From NCBI GenBank assembly GCA_003415625.1, contig PYIU01000001.1:4526746-4590745 (forward strand): 64,000 nucleotides of DNA, in the 5' to 3' direction. Below the pieces are notes generated by a model. The model did not search any database. It had not been told where the DNA came from and saw nothing but the letters and a program-made list of their open reading frames with translations. Each line of letters starts with the position of its first letter. Positions within the stretch are counted from its first letter, which is position 1. The DNA is from Aquanectria penicillioides. Lineage: Eukaryota > Ascomycota > Sordariomycetes > Hypocreales > Nectriaceae. Made by a program: the position numbers and the translations under genes. Below, in pieces: positions 33,320 through 44,856 of the stretch.

Positions 33320-34825
33320 TGTTGTAGAAGAAAACGACAGGATGAGTGCCTCTACCACGAACCACGGAGCGGCTGCTAACGCAGATGGTCAAGTCTGTCA
33401 GGACGAAAAAGTCTACGCCACGGATGACTACGGTACTTATACCGAGCAGCGGCATTTCTACACAGACGGCGCCATCGAAGAGCCTTCAATTGATTCTAGG
33501 GTTTATCAAGCATGGATTGCCCCAGTTTGCTGAGGCGGCGTTGTTGGGGGCCAGGGTGATGCGCTAGGTGGACTGAGAGGGTCGGCCTCGAACCTAACAC
33601 CCGACCCTTAATGTAAACCAGTATGATAAGTTTGTCACAACCAAAAGTGGCCGGGACCAGTGCGCAGCGAGAATTGACATCGCCAGGGCGCGGTTTGTGG
33701 GAATTTTTGGCTTCTGACGTGAGCATAGCGGTGGTGTTGGCGGCTCTTCCAGGATCCCTGGAATGAAATAGCGGCCGATCAACTTTTCGTGTGGTCCTTC
33801 ATCAGCCATCGATGGCGCTGCAGTCATGGGTGGGTGTGATTTGCTTGCAAACCACCGGTATGCAAACAGACGTTGGGGCCCTTCAAGAGCCGTTAGCAAT
33901 ACGTCGCTAAGAAACCGTCGACCCACAAGGCTGGGTGAGGTGGTCCTGGGCTGAATGAGCTGAAACCAGGCATTCAAGTCCCGATGCACGTATGATGCTA
34001 GGTCAACACCAAAGTCCCAAATCTTAGGACAGTCCAACTCCAAGAAGTTTGACCGCCTAACCCGAATCGGCTCCATCCTTCGACACTCTCCCTGGTGCGT
34101 CTCTTGGCGCTTCAGGCTGAGTATACGACACGACGATATCCAAGGGTATCCTCCTGGACCTGGCATTGCTGACAGCAGGTCCGCGGAAAGGCGATGGTGG
34201 CTATCAAGCCATCAGGATATCGTTGCAACAAGCTCATACTCAGGCTCCTGTCCAAGCCTCAGGGCGAACCAAAAATGCCCAGAATACGGTCCATATGCGG
34301 GCCGTTGACGTGGCGTTGCTCGTCTCGTTTTCATCCCCGTCTGCTCGTCAAAAAATAGAACCCTCGAGGGGAAGATCCGACATGGGTCAATTTGCCGAGC
34401 AGCACGACGAAACATTAGCCCTTTGCTGGCGCTGGCCAAGTCGTAGGGCTGGGGATGCGGATTAGACTGAACAGGATCAAGGTGGAGATCTGAATCAAAC
34501 CCTGCAGACCAGACGAGTCTCGTGACAGGCCCGCAAAAAGCAGAACAATGGAGCATGGGAAACGCATTTGCATATACTGGGGCTATGCAAACAACGGGTC
34601 TTCTTAGATTTGGCCAGTCGCGTCGAACGCGTCTTGGCGAGGTCTGACGCCGTCGAATGGAAAGCCTGTTGCCAGGGACCAGTTCCCTGAAAGCAAACAA
34701 TTCAACGTTACCACCCAACGCGATGCTGATGCCGATGCCAATGCCTCGGATTGTCGCATAGAAGCTGATCTGACAGATGACAGTCGCCTGACACCACAGT
34801 CTGCCCATGTCTTTCGCTCTTCTGA
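33320..34825. promoter_or_regulatory. Divergent spacer between LtrA-type gene and ORC4
   Basis: About 1.5 kb between two starts. A 190-codon minus frame (34166-33594) and a 215-codon minus frame (34859-34212) have no recognisable domains and no supporting splice structure; I leave them out. No repeat or RNA gene seen. Confidence 0.4.
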
Positions 34826-37365
34826 ATGGACACCATAATGGACCCCGAAGCCACCCCAAATGGCCTGAAGCGAGCGCATCCAGAGACTGAGGATGTCGCC
34901 CCGACTCCCTCCTCTATCAAAAAGCGCCGACTGGATGACCTCTCTGCCGAATCCCCGTCAACTCCAAAGGCTCTCAATGCCATTGCCTCGGCCATTTCCG
35001 GCGTGTTCGGATATGGGAAGAAAGCCCTACAGCAACAACCCGTCAATGGAAGTAGCAAACCTCCTATCATCGACAACAAATCCCATGTCCAAGAACCACC
35101 GCCGCCGGCCGAAGCCAAGATTCTACTTCCCTCACAACCGCCCACGCAAGCACCAGCCGCCCCAGCCTCAACTTTCCGCCCGGCGATCAAATTGTCAGCG
35201 CTGCGAGGTACGAAATGGGATACCGGGGATGCACCACGCCCTAGCCTACCTAAAAAGACGGCACCTAGTCGACCACCAAAGGCGGCGGCGCCAAAGAGGC
35301 CACCTGCACCAAGGGGCAGGCCACGAAAGCGAAAGATCCAGGAGGAAGAGGAGAATAGAGGAGATACGTTGGGAGTGGATCCCTCAAAAGGGCCTGGGTC
35401 GACGGGTGAATCTACAGTAGGCCCGTCGCAGGAGCCACAATCGGGTCAGAAAATAGCACCAAAAGGAATCCTCACGCCCTCAAAGAGACGGGGTCGTCCT
35501 CCAGGACGTAAGAATGTGACGTTCGGTTCTGGCAAGGATCTCAATGGAGAGGTGTTCTTCGAAGACCTACCAAAGAAACCTCGGGGTCGAAAGCCCGCCG
35601 TGCCAGCACCAGATGAAATCGTGTGCGAAATCTGCTCGAAGCCAGACTCCAAGGCCCCTAACCAGATTATTCTGTGTGACAATTGCGACTTTGCCGTTCA
35701 TCAGGAATGTTACGAAGTTCCAGAAATCCCAGAGGGCGACTGGCTGTGCAAATCATGCGCACAAGAGGATGTGCTAAAAACGCCAAAGAAAACTAGTGAA
35801 GGAGAAGAAACGACCGCAATTGCTGCTGAAGTTGAGGTTCCAGATATCTCGAATATCGATCAACACGTGAAGGCTTTGCAGAGAGTTCTTCTAGACAGGT
35901 GCACAGGGAGGAGATCCATTAGGATGTTTGGAAATCACGAGGCACATGAGAAGGTTCACCAGCTTATCGAGCAGACGGTTGTCGCTGGTGAAGGAAACTC
36001 GATGCTCGTGATCGGCGCAAGGGGTTCCGGGAAGACTACGGTGGGTGCATGCTGGCACTTCTTGGCAAAATCCCCAACTAACAAGCAGATAGCTCCTCGA
36101 AAACATCCTTGCAGATTTGACACCAGCACACCACAAAGACTTTCATGTGGTTAGGCTGAATGGTTTCATCCATACAGATGACAAGCTTGCATTAAAGGAG
36201 ATATGGCGACAACTCGGCAAGGAGATGAATGTGGAAGATGACCTCGTGAACAGGGTAGCGCTCTTCCTACCCGTCTCTCGCAAAAATTGGCTAACATGAA
36301 GTCCAGACGAACTACGCAGACACCATGGCGTCGCTGCTCGCTCTCCTGTCACACCCGTCCGAGATCTTGGGCACAGACGAAGGTGTCACATCCCAATCGA
36401 TTGTCTTCATTATCGACGAATTCGACATGTTTGCGTCACACCCTCGACAAACACTTTTGTACAACTTGTTCGACATTGCACAATCTCGGAAGGCTCCTAT
36501 CGCAGTAATAGGGTGCACGACTCGATTAGATGTCGTGGAAATGTTAGAAAAACGAGTCAAGAGTCGTTTCAGTCATCGCTATGTGTATCTATCCCTGCCA
36601 AATTCACTGCCGTCCTATTGGCAAATGTGCAAGCAGGGTTTGCTCGTGGAAAAGGAGGATGCCGAGAAGGAAGGAATCAATACCAGCATCGAAGGATACG
36701 ACGAGTTCCAAAAGTATTGGAGCCATAAAATCGAGGCAAGTTGACAAAAAAGTTGATGATGGGACAACACTCTCTAACAAAGACCACAGGCATTATACAA
36801 AGAACGTTCATTCCAAGATCTGCTCCAGTATCACTACTATTCGACAAAATCTGTCTCAGCCTTCTTTACCGAGTGGGTTTTGGTTCTCTCGTCCCTCTCA
36901 GGAAAGGACGTCACACTAAAAACGCCTCCCCTACGAGGAGACGTCGAATCTCTCACACCACCGGATTCTCGGCTCCATCTCCTCTCTACTCTCTCGGAGC
37001 TCGACTTGGGCCTGCTCATTGCGGCCGCTCGCTTGGACATTGTAGCGCATACGGACACGGTCAACCTCGCAATGGCTTACGACGAATACAGCTCTCTGAT
37101 GGGCCGGCAGCGAGTGCAGTCTGCAACGTCAGGCATGCTGGCAGTGGGTGGTGGTGTCCGCGTCTGGAGCCGCGGCGTCGCTGGCATTGCCTGGGAGCGC
37201 CTCATCTCACTGGGGCTACTTGTGCCAGCGGGGATAGGAGGCACCAGGTCGCTTGGCCACGGCGGACTGGAGGGCAAGATGTGGAAGGTTGACGTGGCAC
37301 TGGAAGAGATCCCGGCGGCAGCGAAGCTGAACACTGTCCTGGCGAGATGGTGCAGAGAGATCTAG
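34826..37365 (+). CDS. ORC4: Origin recognition complex subunit 4 with AT-hooks and a PHD finger
   Basis: A 793-residue Orc4, AAA+ subunit of the complex that marks replication origins and loads Mcm2-7. Exons: 34826-36040, 36093-36254, 36307-36735, 36790-37365; introns 52, 52 and 54 bp. The last is a GC-AG intron (GAG/GCAAGT...CCACAG). The N-terminal 260 residues are basic and disordered with AT-hook-like boxes PRGRPRKRK, KRRGRPPGRK and KPRGRKP. A complete C4HC3 PHD finger follows: C267, C270, C284, C287, H292, C295, C308, C311. The AAA+ part has Walker A GARGSGKTT (397-405) and Walker B IVFIIDEFD (491-499), then the winged-helix region. Start could also be the ATG at 34838 (MDPEA). AT-hooks are known from fission yeast Orc4; the PHD finger suggests chromatin reading, an inference. 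Confidence 0.94.
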
Positions 37366-38670
37366 TGCCTCTGCAGGTTTACAGTGATGTCAGATGGCGG
37401 GAAACGATGTAAGACGAAGGTGCTGACGAATCAAGAGTCAGACAGAATACAGTATTATCACGGCACAGCTCTGTATGAATAGCAAGAACCATATTAACGG
37501 TCAAATGTCAACCTTAATCGGAAGAGGGGCCAAAAATAAGAATCGGATAGATAAAGCATCTAACTCTGTTGCATCAGTGATGATCACATTCCCGTTGCTT
37601 TGCGGATGATTGTCGTGTCGCAGGTTCAGAGCAGGAGGTTGCAGCGCGGCGCTTAGGCTTTGCACACACAGGCGGCCCACGCTCATCAAATGCCCATCCC
37701 CATCTCCATCCGCATCCGCATCCGCATCCACATCCGCGCCCCCGCGTCAGCATCAACCGCTCCCGCACGGAAGAGCAAGGTTCCGTCCTAAATCGGGACG
37801 CCTTCAGAGTGTGGCTAGGTGGCTCGGTGGCTAGGTAGCGGCCTATACTGTAGCCGCGAGCCGAAACCCATGCACGCGGTCGGCAGCGACGACTCCCGGT
37901 CTCTAACAAAAGGCGAGGGCGGGGCGGAGGCGTCTTGCACAGCCACATCTCGGCTTCATTTCTCGTTCCTTGATCCTCTGGAAGGCCCGCCAGCGGAGAT
38001 GGCTGACCAGGCGGTCTCACCGCGTGAGGGAGTGAAACCCTGTGCGCGTGTGCTGTTGATGGCAACTAAAATCTCACCCTCGGCGAAGAGCAAATCTGCG
38101 CTTGACCCTATGCAGCATCCGCTGCCCTGGACAGGGGCCCAAACATTGGATATCACATTTGTCAGGAGCCCGTGAGCCGGTGGATGGGTGCTCTAGGGTT
38201 GCACAGGTTCGGCGACAACTTTTTTTCTCTTGCCCTCATCTTGCCGTCCTTGTACCCTCCCATTGCTCGTTTAGTCCATGCTCTCTTCCTTACTGTATAC
38301 CGTCGGGGCCAGCTCAGTGGGTGGACAACAGCTTGGGTCGGGTGGCGTAGTCCGTCATCTGCTGAACATGCTGGATTTGGAAACAAGTGGCTTAATACAT
38401 ACTTATGCGGACTAGATCATCATCTCAACGTCGGTGTTGACATCACTCGGTGTCCCAGTGGACTTAAACAAGACCGCATCCCATCATCGAGATTCACCGT
38501 TTCACCATCTCGATTCCCTTTTTTCTTCCTTCTGCATCAACACCGCATAGCGTGCACCTCTTCCATCATCGTCGCAGAACACCACCCTGGTCCGGCACGC
38601 ATCGGCATTTGACGTCAACTACCGACAGCAGTATACAGGCACCCCGGCCGCAACTGCACCATCGCCCACC
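37366..38670. promoter_or_regulatory. Upstream region of the DUF7053 gene, with hexamer repeat
   Basis: Spacer of 1.3 kb. Frames on both strands reach 163 codons without any domain. A (CATCCG)-type hexamer repeat lies at 37694-37738. The last 200 bases are pyrimidine-rich (TTTTTTCTTCC) and probably form the leader of the gene at 38671. Confidence 0.4.
37694..37738. repeat. Imperfect CATCCG hexamer repeat
   Basis: About seven copies of CATCCG/CATCTC/CATCAC type in a row, a short minisatellite. Confidence 0.75.
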
Positions 38671-39684
38671 ATGGGGAGAACAACATTTACAAACATCACG
38701 CCGCTGCCGCCGAATATCAGCCGCGAGATCGTCGTCGACTTCCTCCATGACCACCTCGAAATGATCGACCTCAACCCTCTCATCATCGAGCGCCACCAAA
38801 TCGACCCGCCGGAGCAAGCCGCGGCTGAGGAGCACCGTTGCATCTGGTACTCGTTGACCGACCGCATCTCCTATCTTCCTGGCGTCTCGGGCAAGGTCTC
38901 GTACACGTGTGGGTTCAACGACCTGCCCAATGGTCTCCAAACCCATTGCTTCGCCGCCATGGGCCTCGAAATCCGTGACCGCTGGTCCGTAGGCGGGTCC
39001 TTGCCCGGCGAACCCTTTGAGCCGGTCGAGTTGGGTCTCAACGCGCCCCTAACCGGCCTCTACCTCCGCGAGGATGTCGATTTGACATGCAACTCGCTCA
39101 TGATTAGTTTCGTCAAAAAGACACTCAAGAAGTCGCACGGCTCTCTTGTCGACCGCCTCGCATTGAAGGCCCAAGTGGTATCCGCCAACCACTCCCGACA
39201 AAGCATCGCCATGATGGCGACAAGTCCCATCCCGCCACCAACACCCGCCTCACCCGGCTCAAACACATCGTTGTTGCGTCCAATGGGCCCTCTCATGTCT
39301 CCCAGCACCAGCAACCACCACGGCGTGGTTCCAGGCTTGTCCACGTCCCCAATCCAGGTCCAACAAACACACCAACAGTATCTGACACCCAATGGCAACG
39401 GCTTTGGACCAAATTTCGGTGTGCCCAGACCGAGTAACGGGACTCTGGAATTGCCGGTGTCGGTTCTAGGGGCAGCGTCCGAGCAGGGAGGATTGAAACA
39501 CTCCGGAACGGTGTACCGTGGGAACAGCAAGCCGCAAGACTACGCCGAGTTCACCGACATGAACCCCTTCGAGAAGTCGGATCCGACTTGCAACCACGAA
39601 AAAGTGCCAAAGCACCATGACATGTACCCCCCTCCGCTCCACCTCATGCAGGACAGGCGCGTCAAGCCAGTCGAGCTCGAGTAG
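38671..39684 (+). CDS. DUF7053 protein of unknown function
   Basis: A 337-residue, intronless gene. The first ~165 residues form the fungal DUF7053 domain, easily recognised by TNITPLPPNISREIVVDFLH, DHLEMIDLNPLIIERH, YLPGVSGKVSYTCGF, DLPNGLQTHCFAAMGLEIR and GLYLREDVDLTCN...FVKKTLKKSH. This part resembles a lipid- or ligand-binding START-like fold in spacing of strands, but I cannot claim a ligand. The C-terminal half is Pro/Ser/Asn-rich and probably disordered (TSPIPPPTPASPGSNTSLL). Length and start agree with the family. It is convergent with the GPI protein gene downstream. No irregularity found. Confidence 0.88.
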   Translation: MGRTTFTNITPLPPNISREIVVDFLHDHLEMIDLNPLIIERHQIDPPEQAAAEEHRCIWYSLTDRISYLPGVSGKVSYTCGFNDLPNGLQTHCFAAMGLEIRDRWSVGGSLPGEPFEPVELGLNAPLTGLYLREDVDLTCNSLMISFVKKTLKKSHGSLVDRLALKAQVVSANHSRQSIAMMATSPIPPPTPASPGSNTSLLRPMGPLMSPSTSNHHGVVPGLSTSPIQVQQTHQQYLTPNGNGFGPNFGVPRPSNGTLELPVSVLGAASEQGGLKHSGTVYRGNSKPQDYAEFTDMNPFEKSDPTCNHEKVPKHHDMYPPPLHLMQDRRVKPVELE

Positions 39685-40453
39685 ACGGTCCTCTTCCCCA
39701 ATGGATTTTGGTTCTTGGTTTTTTTTTTTACGAACTTTTTTTTCACTTTTATGATTACTACCCCCCAGACGAAACATCTGCATGTTTCAATCGCACGGGC
39801 GTCCACAGCTCACGAAGACCATTATGAATGTAACGTATTGGCTGCCGGTCACATAATGTCAGACATTTGTTTTTTCACTCCCTGCCACAAGCGAGCCAAT
39901 ACGCGGACTTGATTAAAGATACTGTTGCTTTCGGCTACCATGCGTATCTACAAGAACGAGATAGTCGTCCCTCCTAGCAATGCAATTCCCCATAGAAATT
40001 CATTATCGGGAAGAAAAGCAAACTTTCAAAAAAGCAGGGGTGCAAAAAACAGCAAAAAGAAAAAGAAAACTCCAAAACCCCTGAGTACATGGTTGGTTCT
40101 CTCCTCTTCCCTCCGCACACGCCTCCTCACCCCTCCCTTTGTGACGCGGCACAAAGCAGGATCGAGGAGGAGTCCGGGAGGCATCGGCCAAAACTGTTGC
40201 CCACTTCTTGGTTGAAATAAGTTTTCGGAAATTGACAATATTATTTATTGTGAAATAAGGGGGGTTCTGGGACGAAGAAACAGAGACGTGTCGCGGGCAT
40301 TCCAGTTCATAGCGTACTTTTTTCGTGACGCTGTATCATATGTGCATCATAGGTCTCTCAGACGGCTGATGCAGGGCGGACGGGCATGCGTGTTTGCCTT
40401 GCCGTGGATAGCACCCGGCACAGGCGGGAGACGACGCCGGGAGTCGGTTCCGC
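39685..40453. other. Convergent 3' spacer
   Basis: Between two converging genes. Contains T-runs (39718-39742) and an A-rich block with AAAAAGAAAAAGAAAA near 40050-40070. No coding frame or RNA gene recognised. Confidence 0.4.
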
Positions 40454-40915
40454 TTACAGGGCCAGGAGACCGAGGAGGGCGGCGAGACCCAGGCTGACCT
40501 CGACGGCGCCGGCTCCGCCTGTGAGAGTGGGAGTCGCGGTGGCCTTTGCACTGGTGCTGGAGGCCTTAGCACTGGCGCTGGAGGTCTTGGTGAGGTAGGG
40601 CTGCTCGGCGGGCTTGTTGGACGTCCTGGCGGTAGCAGAGCTCACAGCCTTGTCGCCGACCTTGGTGGTCTCGACGACGGTGCAAGGGCAGTCGGTGATG
40701 GTCATGGTGGAAGCTGAAGAGGCGGTGTAAGTCTTGCCGTTGAAGGCAAACTTGGTAGGGCCGGTGCACACGGTGGTGTAAGCCGTGTAGACCTTGGTGA
40801 CGGTGACAACGGTGCCGTTCTGGGGGGCGGCCACGGGAGAGAATCTGGTCGGGGTAGTCATCTGAGCGGCGGCCATACCGGCGAGGCCGAGGATGAGAGC
40901 GTTGGGGCCGAGCAT
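40454..40915 (-). CDS. Small Sed1-like GPI-anchored cell-wall protein
   Basis: A 153-residue intronless protein. Signal peptide MLGPNALILGLAGMAAAQ; a Thr/Val-rich domain with the motif TYTASSASTMTITDCPCTVV (about residues 62-81), as in the Sed1/Spi1 group of yeast and CCG-6-like proteins of filamentous fungi; an Ser/Ala/Lys/Thr stalk (SSASAKASSTSAKATATPT); and a C-terminal hydrophobic tail (GAVEVSLGLAALLGLLAL) for GPI attachment. Such proteins are abundant structural mannoproteins of the wall, often induced under stress, starvation or in conidia; the regulation here is not visible. It lies 1.6 kb upstream of the flbA 3' end on the same strand. Confidence 0.88.
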   Translation of the reverse strand: MLGPNALILGLAGMAAAQMTTPTRFSPVAAPQNGTVVTVTKVYTAYTTVCTGPTKFAFNGKTYTASSASTMTITDCPCTVVETTKVGDKAVSSATARTSNKPAEQPYLTKTSSASAKASSTSAKATATPTLTGGAGAVEVSLGLAALLGLLAL

Positions 40916-42487
40916 TTTGAAGGGTGAAAGAGATATTGTTGTGGTTATTTGGAAAGAGGGAGGTGAATGTGTGTCTTCTTCGTCAAGGAAGTGTGCTTTT
41001 GTTCCTTTCGAACTGGGTTCTCTGGGTTCTTCTTTACTGTTCTTGGGATTGGGAGAATTTTTTTTTTCCTTTGAGCCTTTTTGAAGAGGATTCTACTCGA
41101 AATTTAGACCATCTGGGGAGCGAGGAATAGAGTTTTGGCGGAGGCTGAAAGCAAGGTCAAGTGAGCGGCCTGGGCGAGTTGTTTGCGTAAAGAGAACGAG
41201 TGTAAACCCTAAAAAAGAGGCTGTCTGCAAAAGCTGAGCGAACTGAATCTTGTCTTGCAGAAAGGCAATAGTGAATACGGACGGATGACGGCGGCCTCTT
41301 TTATCCTTCATCATGCTCTTTTCATCATCTCATTGAGCCGTCACCTCATCTGCTTCGTCATTCTCGAGACGAGACAGGATCCACGGCTGTAGACCTACCG
41401 GAGTCGCTATCTGTAGATCCCAAGAATGATAATCAAACCGCTCGACCGGCTGCCCATTCCATTGCCTCGCCGCGAGATGACGCCTCGTTCCAAAGGTGGA
41501 GGGCCAGACCGCTCACAAATCTGGTAGACAAGCTTCAGAGACGCCAGGGTCCAGCAGCACGGGAACTCTGCATTCCCGTCCAACGGTATCTCATTTCGCA
41601 CGCACCAGATTGTTTTCATGGGTAAGAAAAGCTGTTTGGCTTTCAAGACTCTTTGTTGGGTTTGTCGTGGAGGCTGCCCAAATTTCTTTCTATGTACAAG
41701 TGTATGAGCGCTCCCGCCGTGTAACCGACTCCTTTCGATGCAATGCATTACTTCGGCCCGAGTGTCGCAACATGTCCTTTGGCCGTGACTGTGAATAACA
41801 AGATGCCGCCGAATTTTCCTGTTTCCCCCCGATCCTCAATCGCACCGCCCGTCCACCGTGATCTCACCCCCTTATCCGTATCGTCTGTCATGCCCGCTTG
41901 CCCATCTTTCCTGGTCACTCTCTCCTTCGAGAAGGCCAAAAAGTCCACTTTACAGGGCCGAAACGGCCCGTTCTTCCCCCTTTCCATTTTTTTTTTGGTC
42001 CACGATTTCTACCTTGGTATTCTCTCTTCATGTCGTTGGAGCATCCCTCTGGCACCGCAAGGTCCTGAGGCAATAAAGTGTGCGTGTGTGAGGCGACAAA
42101 GGTAGCCGTTCATAGCGAGGTCTAGTCCTGGGGGGGGGGGGACTGCCGCGGCAGTATTGGGCTTCGTGGTCGGTATACGGCGCCCAGGGAACCATAAATG
42201 AAGCAAATTGGTAATGATGAGTTAAAAAAAAAAGGTACTTAAAAAAAAGAGAAAAATCAATAAAAAAAGACAAAAACCAAAACACCGGATATGCATGAGA
42301 TGATGAGGTGGGCTCTAGCTGGTATCGTTTCGAATGTGTCAAAAGCACAAGATAGCCAAATCAATCAATAGGCTTTGTATGCAAATGACTCGTGAAATGA
42401 GGCTTATGGTTTAGGTAGGCGATTCGCGCATTGGGAATCCGACAGTTCCCGCCCGCAACGAAGATTGACACTACAAGTCAAACCACT
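40916..42487. other. Upstream region of the GPI protein gene and flbA 3' side
   Basis: About 1.6 kb. The part next to 40915 is T/CTT-rich and should be the promoter and leader of the wall protein gene. A G12 tract lies at 42130-42141, followed by an A-rich stretch (42220-42270). Frames up to 120 codons are unsupported. Confidence 0.4.
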
Positions 42488-44856
42488 TCACTTGCGGTTG
42501 GATCGGCTTTGGCTTCGCTCGGGAGCTCGACCAAGGAGTTCAAACTCATAGCCCCGCAATTGCTGCTCATACTTGGGGCTGCGAAGGAACTTGGGTACCG
42601 AATCCTATAGTGAGGTCAGTGGCCGTCGGTCAACGCCGAGTGGGAGGGGGCTGGGGTTTTTAGTCAAAACTTACACTAGCCATCAGCTTGAACACGGCGT
42701 TCTGGGCGTCTTCAAAGAGCGACGTCACCTCCTGGAGTGTGTCAATCATGGCCACATCCTGTCCAACAGCCTTCGTCATTCTGGTGGCGAGGTTGTTGCG
42801 GAGCTGGTGGTCAATGTTGAGCTCGCAGGGAGACCCAGGGGCCAAGAAAGCGTTGTAAATTCCATACGCTTGGGCCATAATCTCCTTCACGCCATCCATC
42901 GACGTGCTGTTGGGGTTCTTCTGCGCCGCACGAGTCACAGACTTGCAGCTGCGCACAAACTCGTCCACGTCTTGGTAGAAGGATAGGTTTTCCTCGCAAT
43001 GAGTGTCTCGGAGGTTCTCACGGAAGAGCAAGCGGAGGGCGGGATCGTTGAGGATCTTGTCCAGTCGCTGGGTGTTGGAATCGCGAGTGATGCCGTTGCG
43101 CTGCGAGGTAGCACCGCCTTCACTTTCAGAAGCTCGTCCCCTCGAGGTAGCAGCTCCGTTGAGCAGATCCTTTCCATGCTGAGAAAGTTGGTAAATAGCA
43201 TACTTGGTAGGCTGGAAAACGTTGCAACCAGGGTTTTGCGACATGTAGGCCCGATCCTGGGCAACAACTTCGATCAAGTCAAACTCGACAAAAAGGGCAG
43301 CAATTTCAACAGTCTCACGCCGATCAACAATGGTTGAGCAGTCCATGAGCCAGTCGGTGGCAGCCTTACCGGTGAAGGTATCACGGTACGGCTTCCCATT
43401 AACCTTGCGCTCAGCAGCCATCTTTACACCCGTAAGTCCATCCTTGTAGTCGTGGAGCGAGTCCGAGTCGGCAGCGTTGACATTCGCCTTGATGTTTCGA
43501 CCCTCGACACCCACAAATCGTCGGAAAATGACTTCAATGGTTCCCTGATCCTGAAGCAGCTTGTCGGTCTGAGAATCTCGCTCGAGAATCACAAGCTGGG
43601 TCGCACCAAGGTTGACCAGCTCAGTTACCTGCTTCTGCTGAATACCGTTTCTTGAGCAGAACCTATCCAGCACGGTGACTCCCTTAGGCGTCAATTGCCA
43701 GACAGATCCCTTCATGTTGTATACCTGCTGGTACTTGCCATCGGCAGACTCAATGAAACGGGCCTCTACGAAGCGCTGGCAAATAGAGCGGGCCATGTCC
43801 TTGGCCATGGAAAATGTGGTAGTGGTGGTAGTGGTGACGATGCGGGATGGGTCCTTGGGATCGGGCATGCGATTTGACTGAGAGAACTTAAGAGAGCCAA
43901 GGTTGTTGATAGCATCCTCGGAGAGGAAGGTATACTCGACCTTGGTCAATCGAACACGGTGGGCTGAGAGCGGCAGCAGACTGACAACGAGGGTGGAAAA
44001 CAGATCCTTGAAGTCCTATTGTACGACCGAGATTAGCCAATGCCCAAAATGTTAGGAAACGCATCGGAAAACATCGTTTCAGAGAGTGGCGTCTCGTGTT
44101 CCCCCGCGCGGGAGGTCGCAGACCGAGAGGTGCACAAGAGGAGGAAAAAAAACGGCGAAGCAGGTGTAAGTATTGTAGAACCATAGTACATACCCTGGTG
44201 AACGGTCGGTCATCGTCGGTCATGCGCAGCAAGCGCGACGATGTTTGATGCATCTTGCTGGCTGAGATAGGGGGAGACTTGATAGGAGGAGGAAGATTTG
44301 GGTCGGTGGTCGAGTAAGGTAGAGACGGCGGGTTATTCGCCGGGAGCGCCTGAGAAGCAATTGCGCTGTCCAGATTTGCGCTAGAGAGCAGAGACTGGTT
44401 CGACGAGCTTTTAAGTCGATACTTCCTGTCTGGGCTGGAGGGCTCAGAAGCCGGGCTAGAGCTACCTAGGAGGGAGAGCCTCGAGAGGGTGCTGTTGGAG
44501 TGCCGGGGCCGGATCGAGGGTTCCGAGATGGTCGCAATGGCGTTCTGGGTTCTGTCCAAGGCGGCCGCGGCGAGGGCAAAGATACCGCTGGAGGATCGCT
44601 GGTTAAGTCTCGAGACGGAGACGGTATGGCGGTGGGAATGGGGGTGGGCGGGAGGAGCAGCGATAGGCAAGGCGGCGGTGACGGTGTCTTGGTGGTGGAG
44701 GTGGTGGTGAGGAGGCGGAGGAGGAGGGCGATCCGAGAGAGAGTAGCGGGATGCAGCGTCGGAGGGCTGGTCGAGAGTAATAGAGGGAGAGGTAGTGGCA
44801 GAGGCAGAGGCAGACTGAGGATCCGTGGGCCGAAGAGGATGCGACAGAGTGGCCAT
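42488..44856 (-). CDS. flbA: FlbA-type regulator of G-protein signalling
   Basis: A 706-residue RGS protein that speeds GTP hydrolysis by the G-alpha subunit and so restrains vegetative growth signalling in favour of conidiation (established for Aspergillus FlbA and Magnaporthe Rgs1). Exons (minus): 44856-44194, 44015-42675, 42604-42488; introns 178 and 70 bp. The N-terminal 200 residues are disordered (poly-Pro, His and Ser). A fungal-differentiation/DEP-like region spans about 205-345, a second DEP domain about 411-493 (GKPYRDTFTGKAATDWLMDC), and the RGS domain about 538-685 (LDKILNDPALRLLFRENLRD, EENLSFYQDVDEF, DAQNAVFKLMASDSVPKFL). Phase-0 junctions join PFTR/DFKDLF and LMAS/DSVPKF. Its 178-bp first intron is the longest supported intron in this window. 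A very long gene-free region lies upstream. Confidence 0.95.

Noticed and set aside
33594..34166. 190-codon minus-strand frame upstream of the LtrA-type gene
   Set aside because: No domain, no promoter or intron evidence, and it lies in the divergent promoter spacer.
36041..36092. Reading through the first ORC4 intron to the stop at 36154
   Set aside because: The continuation destroys the Walker A helix, whereas splicing gives LLENILADLTPAHHKDF, as expected after GSGKTT.
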